48,090 nucleotides of DNA. Origin: Acidovorax sp. GW101-3H11. Lineage in GTDB: Bacteria > Pseudomonadota > Gammaproteobacteria > Burkholderiales > Burkholderiaceae_C. A model generated the notes under the pieces. It had not been told where the DNA came from and made no database searches. It worked only from the letters and a program-made list of their open reading frames with translations. Made by a program: the position numbers and the translations under genes. The stretch covers positions 31,084 through 79,173 of the forward strand of contig NZ_LUKZ01000031.1 in assembly GCF_001633105.1 (NCBI RefSeq). Direction: 5' to 3'. This document shows positions 7,846 through 17,349 of the stretch, one piece after another; positions within the stretch are counted from its first letter, which is position 1, and each line of letters begins with the position of its first letter.

Positions 7846-9186
7846 TTACCGATCCCGGCGCTCCATGCGCCGGTTCAGGTTCAGCGCCCCCAGCGTGCAG
7901 GCCACGCCAGACAGCAGGTACACCGTCACGGCCAGCAGGCCGAACTGGGCCGACAGGTACAGGGCCACCAGGGGCGCAAAGGCCGCGCCAATGATCCAGG
8001 CCAGGTCGGCCGACAGGGCGGCGCCGGTGTAGCGGTACTGGGGCGAGAAGTTGGCCGTCACCGTGCCGGAGGCCTGGCCATACGACAGGCCCAGCAGCAC
8101 AAAACCCAGCAGCAGGAACATGGTGCTGCCCACTTCGCCGGAGTTGAGCAGCACAGGTGCCATGAAGCTGAACACGCCAATCAGCACCGCCATGCCGCCC
8201 AGCAGCTTGCGGCGGCCCAGATGGTCCGACAGCCAGCCGGACACCATGATGGCGCCAGCGGCCAGAAAGGCGCCCACGATCTGCACGCCCAGGATCTGGG
8301 TGACGGGCTGCTCGGAATACAGCGTGATCCATGACAGCGGGAACACGGTGACCAGGTGGAACAGCGCAAAGCTGGCCAGCGCCGCAAACGCGCCCAGCAG
8401 CACATTGCTGCCTTCGTCGCGCATGACGCGGCTCACGGGCACGGGCTGCAGTTCCCGGTCCTTGAGCAGCTCAGAGTACGACTGCCCCACCACCAGGCGC
8501 AAGCGCGCAAACAGGGCCACCACGTTCACGGCAAAGGCCACAAAGAAGGGATAACGCCAGCCCCAGGCCAGAAATTCCTGCACGGAGAGGCTGCTGTACA
8601 GGTAGGCAAACAGGCCCGCCGCCAGCACAAACCCCAGCGGTGCGCCCAGCTGACCGATCATGGCGTACCAGCCCCGGCGCTCCTTGGGGGCCGACATGGC
8701 CAGCAGCGATGGCAAGCCGTCCCACGAACCGCCCAGCGCCAGCCCCTGGCCGATGCGCAGGATCAGCAGCGCCACCACGGCCGTCAGGCCCACATCCTTG
8801 TAGCCGGGCAAAAACGCCATGCCCACCGTGCACACGCCCAGCAGGAAGAGCGCAACGGTCAGCTTGGTGGCCCGGCCCCAGCGCCGCTGGATGGCCATGG
8901 AGATGGCCGTGCCCACCGGGCGCACGACAAAAGCGACCGCCAGCAGCGCAAAGCCCATCAGCGTGCCGTCCAGGCGCGACAGGAAGGGGAACAAAAAGGA
9001 CGGGAAGACGAGAACGCAAGCGATCCCGAAAACGAAGAAGTCGAAATACTCGGACGAACGTCCAATGATCACGCCCACAGCGATTTCGCTGGGGGTGACG
9101 TCTTCATGCGTATCAGCCCGCGAGAGAGAGGCGGGGCTTTCTTCAAAACCGGCCGCAGGGTAGGTGGCAGAGGCGGGGCTGCTCAT
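7846..9186 (-). CDS. MFS transporter, metabolite:H+ symporter-like
   Basis: The 446-residue membrane protein has about 12 hydrophobic segments. The loop between helices 2 and 3 (RPVGTAISMAIQRRWGRATKL) and the matching GWLSDHLGRRKLLGG in the second half are MFS signatures; IGRSSEYFDFFVFG near the start resembles the MHS subfamily (proline/shikimate/dicarboxylate symporters). The substrate is unknown. I chose the ATG at 9186 because aaggag lies 8 bases upstream; an in-frame TTG at 9192 is less likely. It is transcribed away from the cyo operon, with a 243-base shared upstream region. Confidence 0.88.
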   Translation of the reverse strand: MSSPASATYPAAGFEESPASLSRADTHEDVTPSEIAVGVIIGRSSEYFDFFVFGIACVLVFPSFLFPFLSRLDGTLMGFALLAVAFVVRPVGTAISMAIQRRWGRATKLTVALFLLGVCTVGMAFLPGYKDVGLTAVVALLILRIGQGLALGGSWDGLPSLLAMSAPKERRGWYAMIGQLGAPLGFVLAAGLFAYLYSSLSVQEFLAWGWRYPFFVAFAVNVVALFARLRLVVGQSYSELLKDRELQPVPVSRVMRDEGSNVLLGAFAALASFALFHLVTVFPLSWITLYSEQPVTQILGVQIVGAFLAAGAIMVSGWLSDHLGRRKLLGGMAVLIGVFSFMAPVLLNSGEVGSTMFLLLGFVLLGLSYGQASGTVTANFSPQYRYTGAALSADLAWIIGAAFAPLVALYLSAQFGLLAVTVYLLSGVACTLGALNLNRRMERRDR

Positions 9187-9320
9187 GAACAAGGCTCCTT
9201 GTCGTTGTGTGAATAAGACAACACCGTTCTACACGCAAGTCCAACCAGCCACAAGTGCGGTTTTACCAGGGTGTGGGCAGGACAACGCGGCCAGAACGCA
9301 CCAAGCTGGGGCAACCCTCT

Positions 9321-9351
9321 TTGACCTTGGACAAAATGTCCAATGTACAAA
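9321..9351 (+). promoter_or_regulatory. Probable cyo promoter with an overlapping 17-bp perfect palindrome
   Basis: A TTGACC -35-like hexamer (9321-9326) is followed directly by the perfect inverted repeat TTGGACA-AAA-TGTCCAA (9327-9343), then TACAAA (9346-9351) as a possible -10. The palindrome would fill the promoter spacer, a repressor-like placement. The regulator is not identified. The site lies 79 bases upstream of cyoA, in the 243-base gap shared with the divergent MFS gene. Confidence 0.6.
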
Positions 9352-9429
9352 TTCGCTAGGGCTATTACATTCGGCGGCACTTCGTTATCCGCGTTTACCC
9401 GTAATCAAACGCTCCGATTGCGCTTCCAC

Positions 9430-10494
9430 ATGCCAAAACTATCCCTCTCCCGCGTGCCCGCCTGGCTGGCCGCCATCGCTGCCCTGGGCAGCCTGGCTGG
9501 CTGCAGCAAGGCGGTCGTCCTCAACCCCGCTGGCGACATCGCTGCGCAGCAAGGGCACATGGTCATCCAGGCCACGCTGCTGATGCTGATCATCATCGTG
9601 CCGGTGATTGCGCTGACCCTGTGGTTTGCCTGGAAGTACCGCCAGAACAACACCGCCAACACCGAAGACGACTACGACCCCGACTGGCACCACTCCACCT
9701 CGCTGGAGCTGGTGATCTGGACGGTGCCCCTCTTGATCATCATCGCCCTGGGCGCGCTGACCTGGATCGGCACCCACAAGCTCGACCCCTACCGCCCGCT
9801 GGACCGCATCTCGGCCACCAAGCCGCTGGATGCGCAGTCCACGCCGCTGGAGGTGCAGGTGGTGGCTATGGACTGGAAGTGGCTGTTCTTCTACCCCGAA
9901 CTGGGCATCGCCACGGTGAACGAGCTGGCCGCGCCGGTGGACCGCCCCATCCTGTTCAAGCTCACGGCCACATCCACCATGAACGCGTTCTACGTGCCCG
10001 ATCTGGCCGGCATGATCTACGCGATGCCAGGCATGCAGACCGAGCTGAACGCCGTGATCAACCAGCCCGGTGTGTACAAAGGCATGTCCTCGCACTACAG
10101 CGGCTCCGGCTTCTCGGGCATGACGTTCAAGTTCCATGGCCTGAGCCAGGGCGACTTCGACCAGTGGGTGGCCCGGAACAAGTCCGAAGGCAAGCCGCTC
10201 ACGCGCCAGGCCTACCTGGACTTGGTCAAGCCCAGCGAGCGCGACCCCGTGCAGCGTTTTGCCAGTGTGGAAGACGGCCTGTACGACAAGGTGCTGAACC
10301 GCTGCGTCGAGGACGGCAAGATGTGCATGCACCACATGATGTCCATCGACGAGCGCGGTGGCGAGGCCTACATGAAGGCCCAGGGCCTGAACCTGCCCCA
10401 GGACGTCTGCACCGTGGACAACGCCGCACAGGTGGTGGCCGCCCTCGAAGCGCGCCACGCCACGGTCTACGACCGCACCCTCTCCCGCCAATGA
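9430..10494 (+). CDS. cyoA: Cytochrome o ubiquinol oxidase subunit II
   Basis: The 354-residue subunit begins with a lipoprotein signal (lipobox LAGC, C25), then two membrane helices (about 45-68 and 95-115) and a periplasmic cupredoxin-like domain. The segment MNAFYVPDLAGMIYAMPGMQT is diagnostic of quinol oxidases, and the CuA cysteines of cytochrome c oxidases are absent, so the electron donor is quinol. The C-terminal part holds CVEDGKMCMHHMM. The ATG at 9430 gives a proper signal peptide. It leads cyoABCD. Confidence 0.95.
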   Translation: MPKLSLSRVPAWLAAIAALGSLAGCSKAVVLNPAGDIAAQQGHMVIQATLLMLIIIVPVIALTLWFAWKYRQNNTANTEDDYDPDWHHSTSLELVIWTVPLLIIIALGALTWIGTHKLDPYRPLDRISATKPLDAQSTPLEVQVVAMDWKWLFFYPELGIATVNELAAPVDRPILFKLTATSTMNAFYVPDLAGMIYAMPGMQTELNAVINQPGVYKGMSSHYSGSGFSGMTFKFHGLSQGDFDQWVARNKSEGKPLTRQAYLDLVKPSERDPVQRFASVEDGLYDKVLNRCVEDGKMCMHHMMSIDERGGEAYMKAQGLNLPQDVCTVDNAAQVVAALEARHATVYDRTLSRQ

Positions 10495-10518
10495 TCCGCG
10501 CATAAGAGACTGACGAAC

Positions 10519-12528
10519 ATGTCCACCTCACCCGTTGTAACCGAACCGCATTGGGCCCTGGGCCGAATCACCTGGGACTCCATACCGATGGCGCATGAGC
10601 CCATCGTGCTGTGGACCTTCATCGCCACCCTGCTGGGCGGCCTGGCCGTGATGGCCGGCATCACCAAATTCAAGCTCTGGGGCACGCTCTGGCGTGACTG
10701 GATCTGCAGCATCGACCACAAGCGCATCGGCATCATGTACATGATCCTGGGCCTGGTGATGCTGCTGCGCGGCTTTGCCGACGCCGTGATGATGCGCCTG
10801 CAGCAGGCCATGGCCTTTGGCGACAACATGGGCTACCTGCCGCCGCACCACTACGACCAGATCTTCACCGCCCACGGCGTGATCATGATCTTCTTCGTGG
10901 CGATGCCGCTGGTCACGGGCCTGATGAACTACCTCGTGCCGCTGCAGATCGGCGCGCGCGACGTGTCCTTCCCGTTCCTGAACAACTTCAGCTTCTGGAT
11001 GACCACTGCCGGTGCCGTGCTGGTGATGGTGTCGCTGTTCCTGGGCGAGTTCTCCACCGCAGGCTGGCTGGCGCTCTCGAACCTGGGGGCGCAGAACCCG
11101 GGCGTGGGGCTCGATTACTACATCTGGGCGCTGCAGATCGCGGGGGTGGGCACGACGCTGTCGGGCATCAACCTGATCGTGACCATCATCAAGATGCGCG
11201 CCCCTGGCATGAACCTGATGCGCATGCCCGTCTTCACCTGGACGGCCCTGTGCACCAACGCGCTCATCGTGGCGTCGTTCCCCGTGCTGACGGCTGCCCT
11301 GGTGCTGATGTCGCTGGACCGCTACGCAGGCACCAACTTCTTCACGAACGACCTGGGCGGCAACCCCATGCTGTACGTGAACCTGATCTGGATCTGGGGC
11401 CATCCCGAGGTCTACATCCTGATCCTGCCGTGCTTCGGCATCTTCTCCGAAGTGGTGGCCACGTTCTGCAAGAAGCGCCTGTTCGGCTACACCTCCATGG
11501 TCTACGCCACGGTGGTGATCACCATCCTGTCGTACCTGGTGTGGCTGCACCACTTCTTCACCATGGGCTCGGGTGCCAGCGTGAACACGTTCTTCGGCAT
11601 CACGACGATGATCATCTCGATCCCCACGGGCGCGAAGATCTTCAACTGGCTGTTCACCATGTACAAGGGCCGCATCCGCTTTGAGCTGCCCATGATGTGG
11701 ACCGTGGCCTTCATGGTGACGTTCGCCATCGGCGGCATGACCGGCGTGCTGCTGGCCGTGCCCCCGGCCGACTTCGTGCTGCACAACAGCCTGTTCCTGA
11801 TCGCCCACTTCCACAACGTGATCATCGGCGGCGTGTTGTTCGGCCTGTTCGCGGGCATCAACTACTGGTACCCCAAGGCCTTTGGCTACAAGCTCGACCG
11901 CACCTGGGGCGTGCGCTCCTTCTGGCTGTGGGTGGTGGGCTTCTGGGTGGCGTTCGGGCCGCTGTATGTGCTGGGCCTGATGGGCGTCACGCGCCGTGCC
12001 AACCACTTCGAAGACCCATCGCTGCAGATCTGGTTCGTGATCGCCGCCATTGGCGCCGCGATGATTGCGGCGGGCATCGCCTGCTTCCTGATCCAGATCG
12101 TGGTGAGCTACCTCAAGCGCGACCAGTTGCGTGACCACACAGGCGACCCCTGGGATGCGCGCACCCTGGAATGGGCCACCTCGTCGCCCCCGCCCAACTA
12201 CAACTTTGCCTTCACGCCTGTGGTGCATGAGATCGATGCCTGGTGGGACATGAAGAAACACGGCTACCAGCGCCCGCTCACCGGCTTTGCACCGATCCAC
12301 ATGCCCGCCAATACCGGCTCGGGTGCGGTGATCTCTGTGCTGTCGCTGGTGCTGGGTTTTGCGCTGATCTGGCACATGTGGCTGCTGGCGGGTGTGTCGT
12401 TCGCTGGCGTGATCCTGGCGTCCATCATCCACACCTTCAACTACAAGCGCGACTTCTACATTCCCGCCTCTGAAGTGACAGAGACGGAAAACCTCCGCAC
12501 CCAACAACTGCGCGCCAGCCATGTCTGA
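10519..12528 (+). CDS. cyoB: Cytochrome o ubiquinol oxidase subunit I
   Basis: The 669-residue catalytic subunit holds the haem b and haem o-CuB centres and pumps protons. Visible motifs: [11 protein letters not shown], matching the quinol-binding R/D pair of E. coli Cyo[15 protein letters not shown] (haem ligand region); [12 protein letters not shown] (CuB histidine and cross-linked tyrosine); WLHHFFTMG (CuB histidine pair); and HFHNVIIGG (haem ligands). Length matches the family (about 660). It lies 24 bases after cyoA and overlaps cyoC by 8 bases. Confidence 0.97.
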   Translation: MSTSPVVTEPHWALGRITWDSIPMAHEPIVLWTFIATLLGGLAVMAGITKFKLWGTLWRDWICSIDHKRIGIMYMILGLVMLLRGFADAVMMRLQQAMAFGDNMGYLPPHHYDQIFTAHGVIMIFFVAMPLVTGLMNYLVPLQIGARDVSFPFLNNFSFWMTTAGAVLVMVSLFLGEFSTAGWLALSNLGAQNPGVGLDYYIWALQIAGVGTTLSGINLIVTIIKMRAPGMNLMRMPVFTWTALCTNALIVASFPVLTAALVLMSLDRYAGTNFFTNDLGGNPMLYVNLIWIWGHPEVYILILPCFGIFSEVVATFCKKRLFGYTSMVYATVVITILSYLVWLHHFFTMGSGASVNTFFGITTMIISIPTGAKIFNWLFTMYKGRIRFELPMMWTVAFMVTFAIGGMTGVLLAVPPADFVLHNSLFLIAHFHNVIIGGVLFGLFAGINYWYPKAFGYKLDRTWGVRSFWLWVVGFWVAFGPLYVLGLMGVTRRANHFEDPSLQIWFVIAAIGAAMIAAGIACFLIQIVVSYLKRDQLRDHTGDPWDARTLEWATSSPPPNYNFAFTPVVHEIDAWWDMKKHGYQRPLTGFAPIHMPANTGSGAVISVLSLVLGFALIWHMWLLAGVSFAGVILASIIHTFNYKRDFYIPASEVTETENLRTQQLRASHV

Positions 12529-13165
12529 TATCCGTTACACCCCTGGCGCGGCAGGCGCCGCAAGCGCCGCCCTGCCGCTGCGCCAATACCACCCCGCGCA
12601 CGAGCCGCACCCCGAGAACGGCACGGCCCTGGGCTTCTGGCTCTACCTGATGAGCGACTGCCTCATCTTTGCCGCCCTGTTTGCCACCTATGGCGTGCTG
12701 GGCCGCAGCTATGCGGCAGGCCCCACGGGCGCGCAGCTGTTTGACCTGACGCTGGTGGCCATCAACACGGCCTTCCTGCTGCTGTCGTCCATCACCTTCG
12801 GCTTTGCCATGCTGCGCAAGCAGCAGAACGACGTGAAGGGCACGCTGGTATGGCTGGCCGTGACGGGCTTTTTTGGCCTGTGCTTCCTGGGCCTCGAACT
12901 CTATGAGTTTGCCCACCTGATCCACCAGGGCGCCACGCCCCAGCGCAGCGCCTTCCTGTCGGCCTTCTTCACGCTGGTAGGCACCCACGGCCTGCACGTG
13001 ACCTTTGGCCTTATCTGGCTGGTGGTGCTGATGGTGCAGATTGGCAAACATGGCCTGATCCACGAGAACAAGCGCCGCCTGATGTGCCTGTCCATGTTCT
13101 GGCACTTTCTGGACGTGGTCTGGATTGGCGTCTTTACCTTTGTCTACCTGATGGGAGTGCTGTAA
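12521..13165 (+). CDS. cyoC: Cytochrome o ubiquinol oxidase subunit III
   Basis: This 214-residue, five-helix subunit belongs to the COX3 family: [44 protein letters not shown] and [25 protein letters not shown]. Subunit III supports stability of the oxidase rather than catalysis. The start overlaps the cyoB end and the stop (taa) directly abuts the cyoD ATG. Confidence 0.96.
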   Translation: MSDIRYTPGAAGAASAALPLRQYHPAHEPHPENGTALGFWLYLMSDCLIFAALFATYGVLGRSYAAGPTGAQLFDLTLVAINTAFLLLSSITFGFAMLRKQQNDVKGTLVWLAVTGFFGLCFLGLELYEFAHLIHQGATPQRSAFLSAFFTLVGTHGLHVTFGLIWLVVLMVQIGKHGLIHENKRRLMCLSMFWHFLDVVWIGVFTFVYLMGVL

Positions 13166-13597
13166 ATGAGCGCCGCACAACACACGGCACATGCCGGACA
13201 TGACCACCACGATGACCATGACGACCACCATGGCGACGTGGGCCCCCACAGCAGCCTGCGCGACTACACGATCGGTTTTGTGCTGTCGGTCATCCTCACC
13301 GCCATCCCGTTCTGGCTGGTCATGGCCAAGGTGATTGCCGACCGCAACACCGCCATCCTGGTGCTGGGTGCTTTTGCCGTGGTGCAGATCCTGGTGCACA
13401 TGGTGTACTTCCTGCACATGAACGGCAAAGTCGAAGGCGGCTGGACCATGCTGTCCACCATCTTCACCGTGGTGTTCGTGGCCATCGCCATCGCGGGCAC
13501 GCTGTGGGTGATGTTCCACATGAACGCCAACATGATGCCCGAGCACCCCACGCCCGCGCCCGCAACGCATGAGGCGCCGGGCCACTCGACGCCCTGA
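13166..13597 (+). CDS. cyoD: Cytochrome o ubiquinol oxidase subunit IV with a His/Asp-rich N terminus
   Basis: The 143-residue protein has three membrane helices typical of CyoD: DYTIGFVLSVILTAIPFWLVM, AILVLGAFAVVQILVHMVYFLHM and a third near 96-118. It is longer than E. coli CyoD (about 110 residues) because of a histidine/aspartate-rich N terminus (HAGHDHHDDHDDHHGD) and a proline-rich tail. The His-rich segment could bind metal, but this is inference. Its stop overlaps the next start (TGATG). Confidence 0.92.
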   Translation: MSAAQHTAHAGHDHHDDHDDHHGDVGPHSSLRDYTIGFVLSVILTAIPFWLVMAKVIADRNTAILVLGAFAVVQILVHMVYFLHMNGKVEGGWTMLSTIFTVVFVAIAIAGTLWVMFHMNANMMPEHPTPAPATHEAPGHSTP

Positions 13598-14415
13598 TGC
13601 CGTCCCACCCCACAGCCCCGGGCCCCCAGGCTCGGCGGCTTCGCCAGGCGGTGCTCGCAATGGTGGGCATCGCCTTGTTTTTGGGCTTTATCGCGCTGGG
13701 CACCTGGCAGGTGCAGCGCCGTGCCTGGAAGCTCGCGCTGATCGAGCGCGTGGAGCAGCGCGTGCATGCAGCCCCCGTGGCGCTGCCCCCGCGCCCCGAA
13801 TGGCCCCAGGTGAGCGCGGCCAGCCACGAATACCTGCCCGTCACCGCGCAGGGCCAGTGGTTGCCTGAGAAAACCGTGCTCGCCCAGGCCCTGACCGAGC
13901 TGGGCTCGGGCTTCTGGGTGATGACGCCCCTGCAGCTGACCGATGGCACCCAGGTGCTGGTGAACCGGGGTTTTGTGCCGCAGGAGCAGCGCGCCCAGTG
14001 GCTGGCCACGCCCCTGCCCGCCTCCGCCCCCACCACAGCCACCATTCAGGGCCTGCTGCGCATGAGCGAGCCGGACGGCGGCTTCCTGCGCACCAATGCA
14101 CCCGCTGAGCAGCGCTGGTATTCGCGCGACATTGCCGCCATGGGCCGCGCGCTGCAGCTGCCCCAGGCTGCCCCATTCTTCATCGACGCGGGGTTGCCAC
14201 CGACACCGGGTAGCTCTGCAACCTCGGCTACCGATACCCGCTGGCCGCGCGCGGGCATGACGGTGGTCCGCTTCTCCAACAGCCATCTGGTCTATGCACT
14301 GACCTGGTATGGCCTGGCCCTCATGGTTGCGGGCGCAGGCTGGTATGTGGCACGCTACGAGCGCCGCCTGCGCGATGCACGCAGCGCCCAACCGCCCGCC
14401 AGCCACCGCCCATGA
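13597..14415 (+). CDS. SURF1 family oxidase assembly protein
   Basis: The 272-residue protein has the SURF1 layout: an N-terminal membrane helix ending in LGTWQVQRRAWKLALIERV, a periplasmic domain with VLVNRGFVP, and a C-terminal helix HLVYALTWYGLALMVAGAGWYV. SURF1 proteins assist haem insertion into haem-copper oxidases and are usually associated with aa3-type cytochrome c oxidases. Here it sits inside a bo3-type quinol oxidase operon, overlapping both cyoD and the downstream sensor kinase gene. No haem o synthase (cyoE) is in the cluster. Confidence 0.88.
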   Translation: MPSHPTAPGPQARRLRQAVLAMVGIALFLGFIALGTWQVQRRAWKLALIERVEQRVHAAPVALPPRPEWPQVSAASHEYLPVTAQGQWLPEKTVLAQALTELGSGFWVMTPLQLTDGTQVLVNRGFVPQEQRAQWLATPLPASAPTTATIQGLLRMSEPDGGFLRTNAPAEQRWYSRDIAAMGRALQLPQAAPFFIDAGLPPTPGSSATSATDTRWPRAGMTVVRFSNSHLVYALTWYGLALMVAGAGWYVARYERRLRDARSAQPPASHRP

Positions 14416-15752
14416 CACCCACCCCGCGCACAGAACCCACCGCCACGCCGCAGCAGCAACAGCAGCGCAGCCCGCGTGCGGCCGATGCGGCTGCGGGCAT
14501 CAAGAACCTGCAGCAGCTGATCGAGCTGCGCTGGATTGCCGTGGTGGGCCAGGTATTCACCATCGAGGTGGCGCACTACAGCCTGAACCTGACCCTGCCG
14601 CTGCGCGAGATGCTGCTGGTGGTGGGCTGCCTGGCCATGTTCAACGTGGTGAGCCTGCTGCGGCTGCGCACGGGGGTCATGGTGCGCACCATTGAGCTGT
14701 TCCTGGCCCTGCTGATCGACGTGGCCGTACTCACCGTACAGCTGTACCTGAGCGGCGGCACCACCAACCCCTTCGTCTTCCTGTACCTGCTGCAGATCAC
14801 CATCGGCGCTGTGCTGCTGCGCGGGGCCTATATCTGGTCCATCGTTGTCATCACGCTGCTGTGTTTTGCAGTGCTGGCCACGCACCACCTGCCGCTGGAG
14901 CTGCCGCAGGACCTGCACCAGGGGCTTTCCAGCCTGTATGTGCTGGGCCTGCTGGTGTGTTTTGTGCTCAACGCCACGCTGGTGGTGGTGTTCATCACCC
15001 GCATCAACCTGAACCTGCGCGAGCGCGACGCGCGCCTGGCCGCTGCCCGCCGCCGCCGCGTGGAAGAAGAACACATCGTGCGCATGGGGCTGCTGGCCTC
15101 GGGAGCGGCGCACGAGCTGGGCACGCCGCTGTCCACCCTGGCCGTGATCCTGGGCGACTGGCAGCACGACAAGCGCCTGGCCGACAACAACCCGCTGCAA
15201 GAGGACATCCGCGAGATGCAGGCCCAGGTGCAGCGCTGCAAGAGCATCGTGAGCGGCATCCTGCTGTCGGCGGGCGAAGCGCGTGGCGAGGAGTCGGTGC
15301 AGACCACCGTGTGCACCTTTGTCGATGCGCTGGCGCGCGAATGGCGCGGCACCCGCTCGATGCCTACGTTCGAGTACGACAACCAGTTTGGCGCCGACAC
15401 GCCCATGGTGTCGGACACCACACTGCAGCAGATGGTTTTCAACGTGCTGGACAATGCCCGCGACGCCTCGCCCGACTGGGTGCGCCTGGCCGTCACGCGC
15501 AATGCCGATGTGCTGAACATCACCGTGACGGACCGGGGCCCTGGTTTTGCCCCCGACATGCTGGCCAAACTGGGAACCCCGTACCAGTCCACCAAGAACC
15601 GCCCCGGCCACGGGCTGGGCCTGTACCTGGTGCTCAATGTGGCCCGCACCCTGGGCGGCAGCGTGGCGGCACGCAACCTGCCCGAGGGCGGGGCACAAGT
15701 GACCATAGAGCTGCCGCTGGCAGCCGTTGCCCTGCCCGGCACCAAGACCTGA
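14412..15752 (+). CDS. regB: Redox-sensing histidine kinase, RegB/PrrB/ActS type
   Basis: The 446-residue kinase has a six-helix membrane domain (about residues 38-195) containing SGGTTNPFVFLYLL, the quinone-binding GGxxNPF box of RegB. The H box is ASGAAHELGTPLSTL with H234 as phospho-acceptor. The cysteine in QVQRCKSIVSG (C276) matches the redox-active cysteine position known for RegB. N and G boxes follow (NVLDNARDAS, DRGPGF, GHGLGLYLV). It overlaps the SURF1 stop by ATGA, so sensor and oxidase are co-expressed. It probably reads the respiratory redox state; targets are inferred from the family. Confidence 0.92.
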   Translation: MTPTPRTEPTATPQQQQQRSPRAADAAAGIKNLQQLIELRWIAVVGQVFTIEVAHYSLNLTLPLREMLLVVGCLAMFNVVSLLRLRTGVMVRTIELFLALLIDVAVLTVQLYLSGGTTNPFVFLYLLQITIGAVLLRGAYIWSIVVITLLCFAVLATHHLPLELPQDLHQGLSSLYVLGLLVCFVLNATLVVVFITRINLNLRERDARLAAARRRRVEEEHIVRMGLLASGAAHELGTPLSTLAVILGDWQHDKRLADNNPLQEDIREMQAQVQRCKSIVSGILLSAGEARGEESVQTTVCTFVDALAREWRGTRSMPTFEYDNQFGADTPMVSDTTLQQMVFNVLDNARDASPDWVRLAVTRNADVLNITVTDRGPGFAPDMLAKLGTPYQSTKNRPGHGLGLYLVLNVARTLGGSVAARNLPEGGAQVTIELPLAAVALPGTKT

Positions 15753-15782
15753 GAGGCTGAGAGTCTTTTGCTCCAACCCGCC

Positions 15783-16346
15783 ATGCACACCGAAGACAAC
15801 GCACACGATGACGACGACGGGCGCCTGCTGCTGATCGTGGAAGACGACGAGGCCTTTGCGCGCACGCTCACGCGCTCGTTCGAGCGGCGCGGCTACCGCG
15901 TGCTGCAGGCCGCCAGCCTGCCCGAGGTGGAAGCCCTGCTGGCCGACCACACACCGGGCTACGCCGTGGTGGACCTGAAACTCAAGGGCGATGCCTCGGG
16001 CCTGGCCTGCGTGCAGCGGCTGCATGCGGCCGATGCCGACATGCTCATCGTGGTGCTCACGGGGTTTGCCAGCATTGCCACGGCGGTGGAGGCCGTGAAG
16101 CTGGGCGCCTGCCACTACCTGGCCAAGCCCTCCAACACCGACGACATCGAGGCGGCCTTCGGGCTCAAGGCAGGCAACACCGAGGTGGAGCTGACCAACC
16201 GCTCCAGCTCCATCAAGACGCTGGAGTGGGAGCGCATCAACGAGGTGCTGGCCGAGACCGGCTTCAACCTGTCGGAAGCGGCCCGGCGCCTGGGCATGCA
16301 CCGGCGCACGCTCACCCGCAAGCTCGAAAAGAAGCAGGTGCGGTAG
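15783..16346 (+). CDS. regA: Response regulator, RegA/PrrA/ActR type
   Basis: The 187-residue regulator consists of a receiver domain (VEDDEAFARTL; phospho-acceptor D64 in YAVVDLKLKG; conserved T and K in VLTGFAS and YLAKPS) and a Fis-type helix-turn-helix at the C terminus (LSEAARRLGMHRRTLTRKL), the arrangement of RegA/PrrA. I prefer the ATG at 15783; an in-frame TTG at 15768 would add five residues. It follows the sensor gene by 30 bases and is the last gene of the cyo-SURF1-reg operon. It ends 14 bases from the convergent sbmA-like gene. Confidence 0.92.
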   Translation: MHTEDNAHDDDDGRLLLIVEDDEAFARTLTRSFERRGYRVLQAASLPEVEALLADHTPGYAVVDLKLKGDASGLACVQRLHAADADMLIVVLTGFASIATAVEAVKLGACHYLAKPSNTDDIEAAFGLKAGNTEVELTNRSSSIKTLEWERINEVLAETGFNLSEAARRLGMHRRTLTRKLEKKQVR

Positions 16347-16359
16347 CGCCCCACCGGCT

Positions 16360-17349
16360 CTACGCAGAGGCCGGTGTGGCCTCCAGCATCTGCCGCTCAA
16401 ACGCCCGCAGGCGCTTGTAGATCGAGATCTGCTCCACCACCGTGCTCCAGTTGAGCACCAGGAACTGGAACGACTCCAGCACCTTGTCGAACGCCCGCGC
16501 AATCTGCTGCATCACACCCAGCGTGATGGCGCCTGCGATCAGCGTGGGGCCAAGCGCGATCAGCGGCACCAGCACACTCACCTGCAGGTACGACCACTTC
16601 ACCACGTCGAAGTACAGGTAGTGGAAGAAGAGCCGGAAGTAGTTGCGCCGCACGGCTGCAAACAGCTCGGCCGCCGTGGGCGGCGCAGCACGCGCAGGGT
16701 CGTCCTCGCCCAGCACCAGCTCCTTGCGGTAGGCCGCCTCCACGCGCTGGTTGTGAAACTCCAGCCCCGGCAGCTTCACGCCCACACAGGCCAGCAGCAG
16801 CGTGCCGCCCAGCGACCAGGCCAGCGCCACCCACACCAGCGCGTGGGGCACGGCGCCGATCAGCGGCAGTTCGGTGATCTTGTCCGACAGCGCCCACAGC
16901 ACCGGCAAAAAGGCCGCCAGCGTCATGAGGCTGCGCATGAAGCTCAGACCCAGGTCTTCCATGGTGCGGGCGAAGCGCATGGTGTCTTCCTGCACACGCT
17001 GGGCCGCGCCCTCGATGTGCCGCAGCCGGGGCCAGGCGGCCATGTAGTGCTCGTTCATCGCCTGCCGCCACCGGAAGATGTAATGCTTGCTGAAGAAGTC
17101 CACCAGCACCGCCGTCGTCACATAAATCATGGCGATGCGCGCGAAGGTGGAGAGCTGGCCCCAGAACTGCTCGGCGGTGATGCTGCCGGGCTTGCCCAGC
17201 GCCTCCTGGATCAGGTCGTAAAAGCTGCCAAACCATTCGTTGATCTGCACATCGAGCTGCACGCGGTAGGCCGTGGCCAGCAGGATCACGGCAGAGCCCA
17301 GAACAGACCAGGCCCACCAGCGGCGGGCAAAAAAGAAGGACTTGAACAT
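16360..17349 (-). CDS. SbmA/BacA-like inner-membrane peptide transporter (short form)
   Basis: The 329-residue protein matches E. coli SbmA strongly over RLRHIEGAAQRVQEDTMRFA, LPGLEFHNQRVEAAYRKELV and NYFRLFFHYLYFD. SbmA/BacA proteins import peptides such as microcins and proline-rich antimicrobial peptides. Compared with SbmA (about 406 residues) it starts with the same MFKSFF but lacks roughly the next 75 residues, the region of the first membrane helices, resuming at RRWWAWSVLGSAVILL. Whether this is a natural short subfamily or a deletion is unclear. The ATG at 17349 gives the SbmA-like start. Confidence 0.82.
   Translation of the reverse strand: MFKSFFFARRWWAWSVLGSAVILLATAYRVQLDVQINEWFGSFYDLIQEALGKPGSITAEQFWGQLSTFARIAMIYVTTAVLVDFFSKHYIFRWRQAMNEHYMAAWPRLRHIEGAAQRVQEDTMRFARTMEDLGLSFMRSLMTLAAFLPVLWALSDKITELPLIGAVPHALVWVALAWSLGGTLLLACVGVKLPGLEFHNQRVEAAYRKELVLGEDDPARAAPPTAAELFAAVRRNYFRLFFHYLYFDVVKWSYLQVSVLVPLIALGPTLIAGAITLGVMQQIARAFDKVLESFQFLVLNWSTVVEQISIYKRLRAFERQMLEATPASA

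Noticed and set aside
10528-12522. Long antisense open frame across cyoB
   Set aside because: Same reason: an antisense shadow of a high-G+C gene with no recognisable domain.
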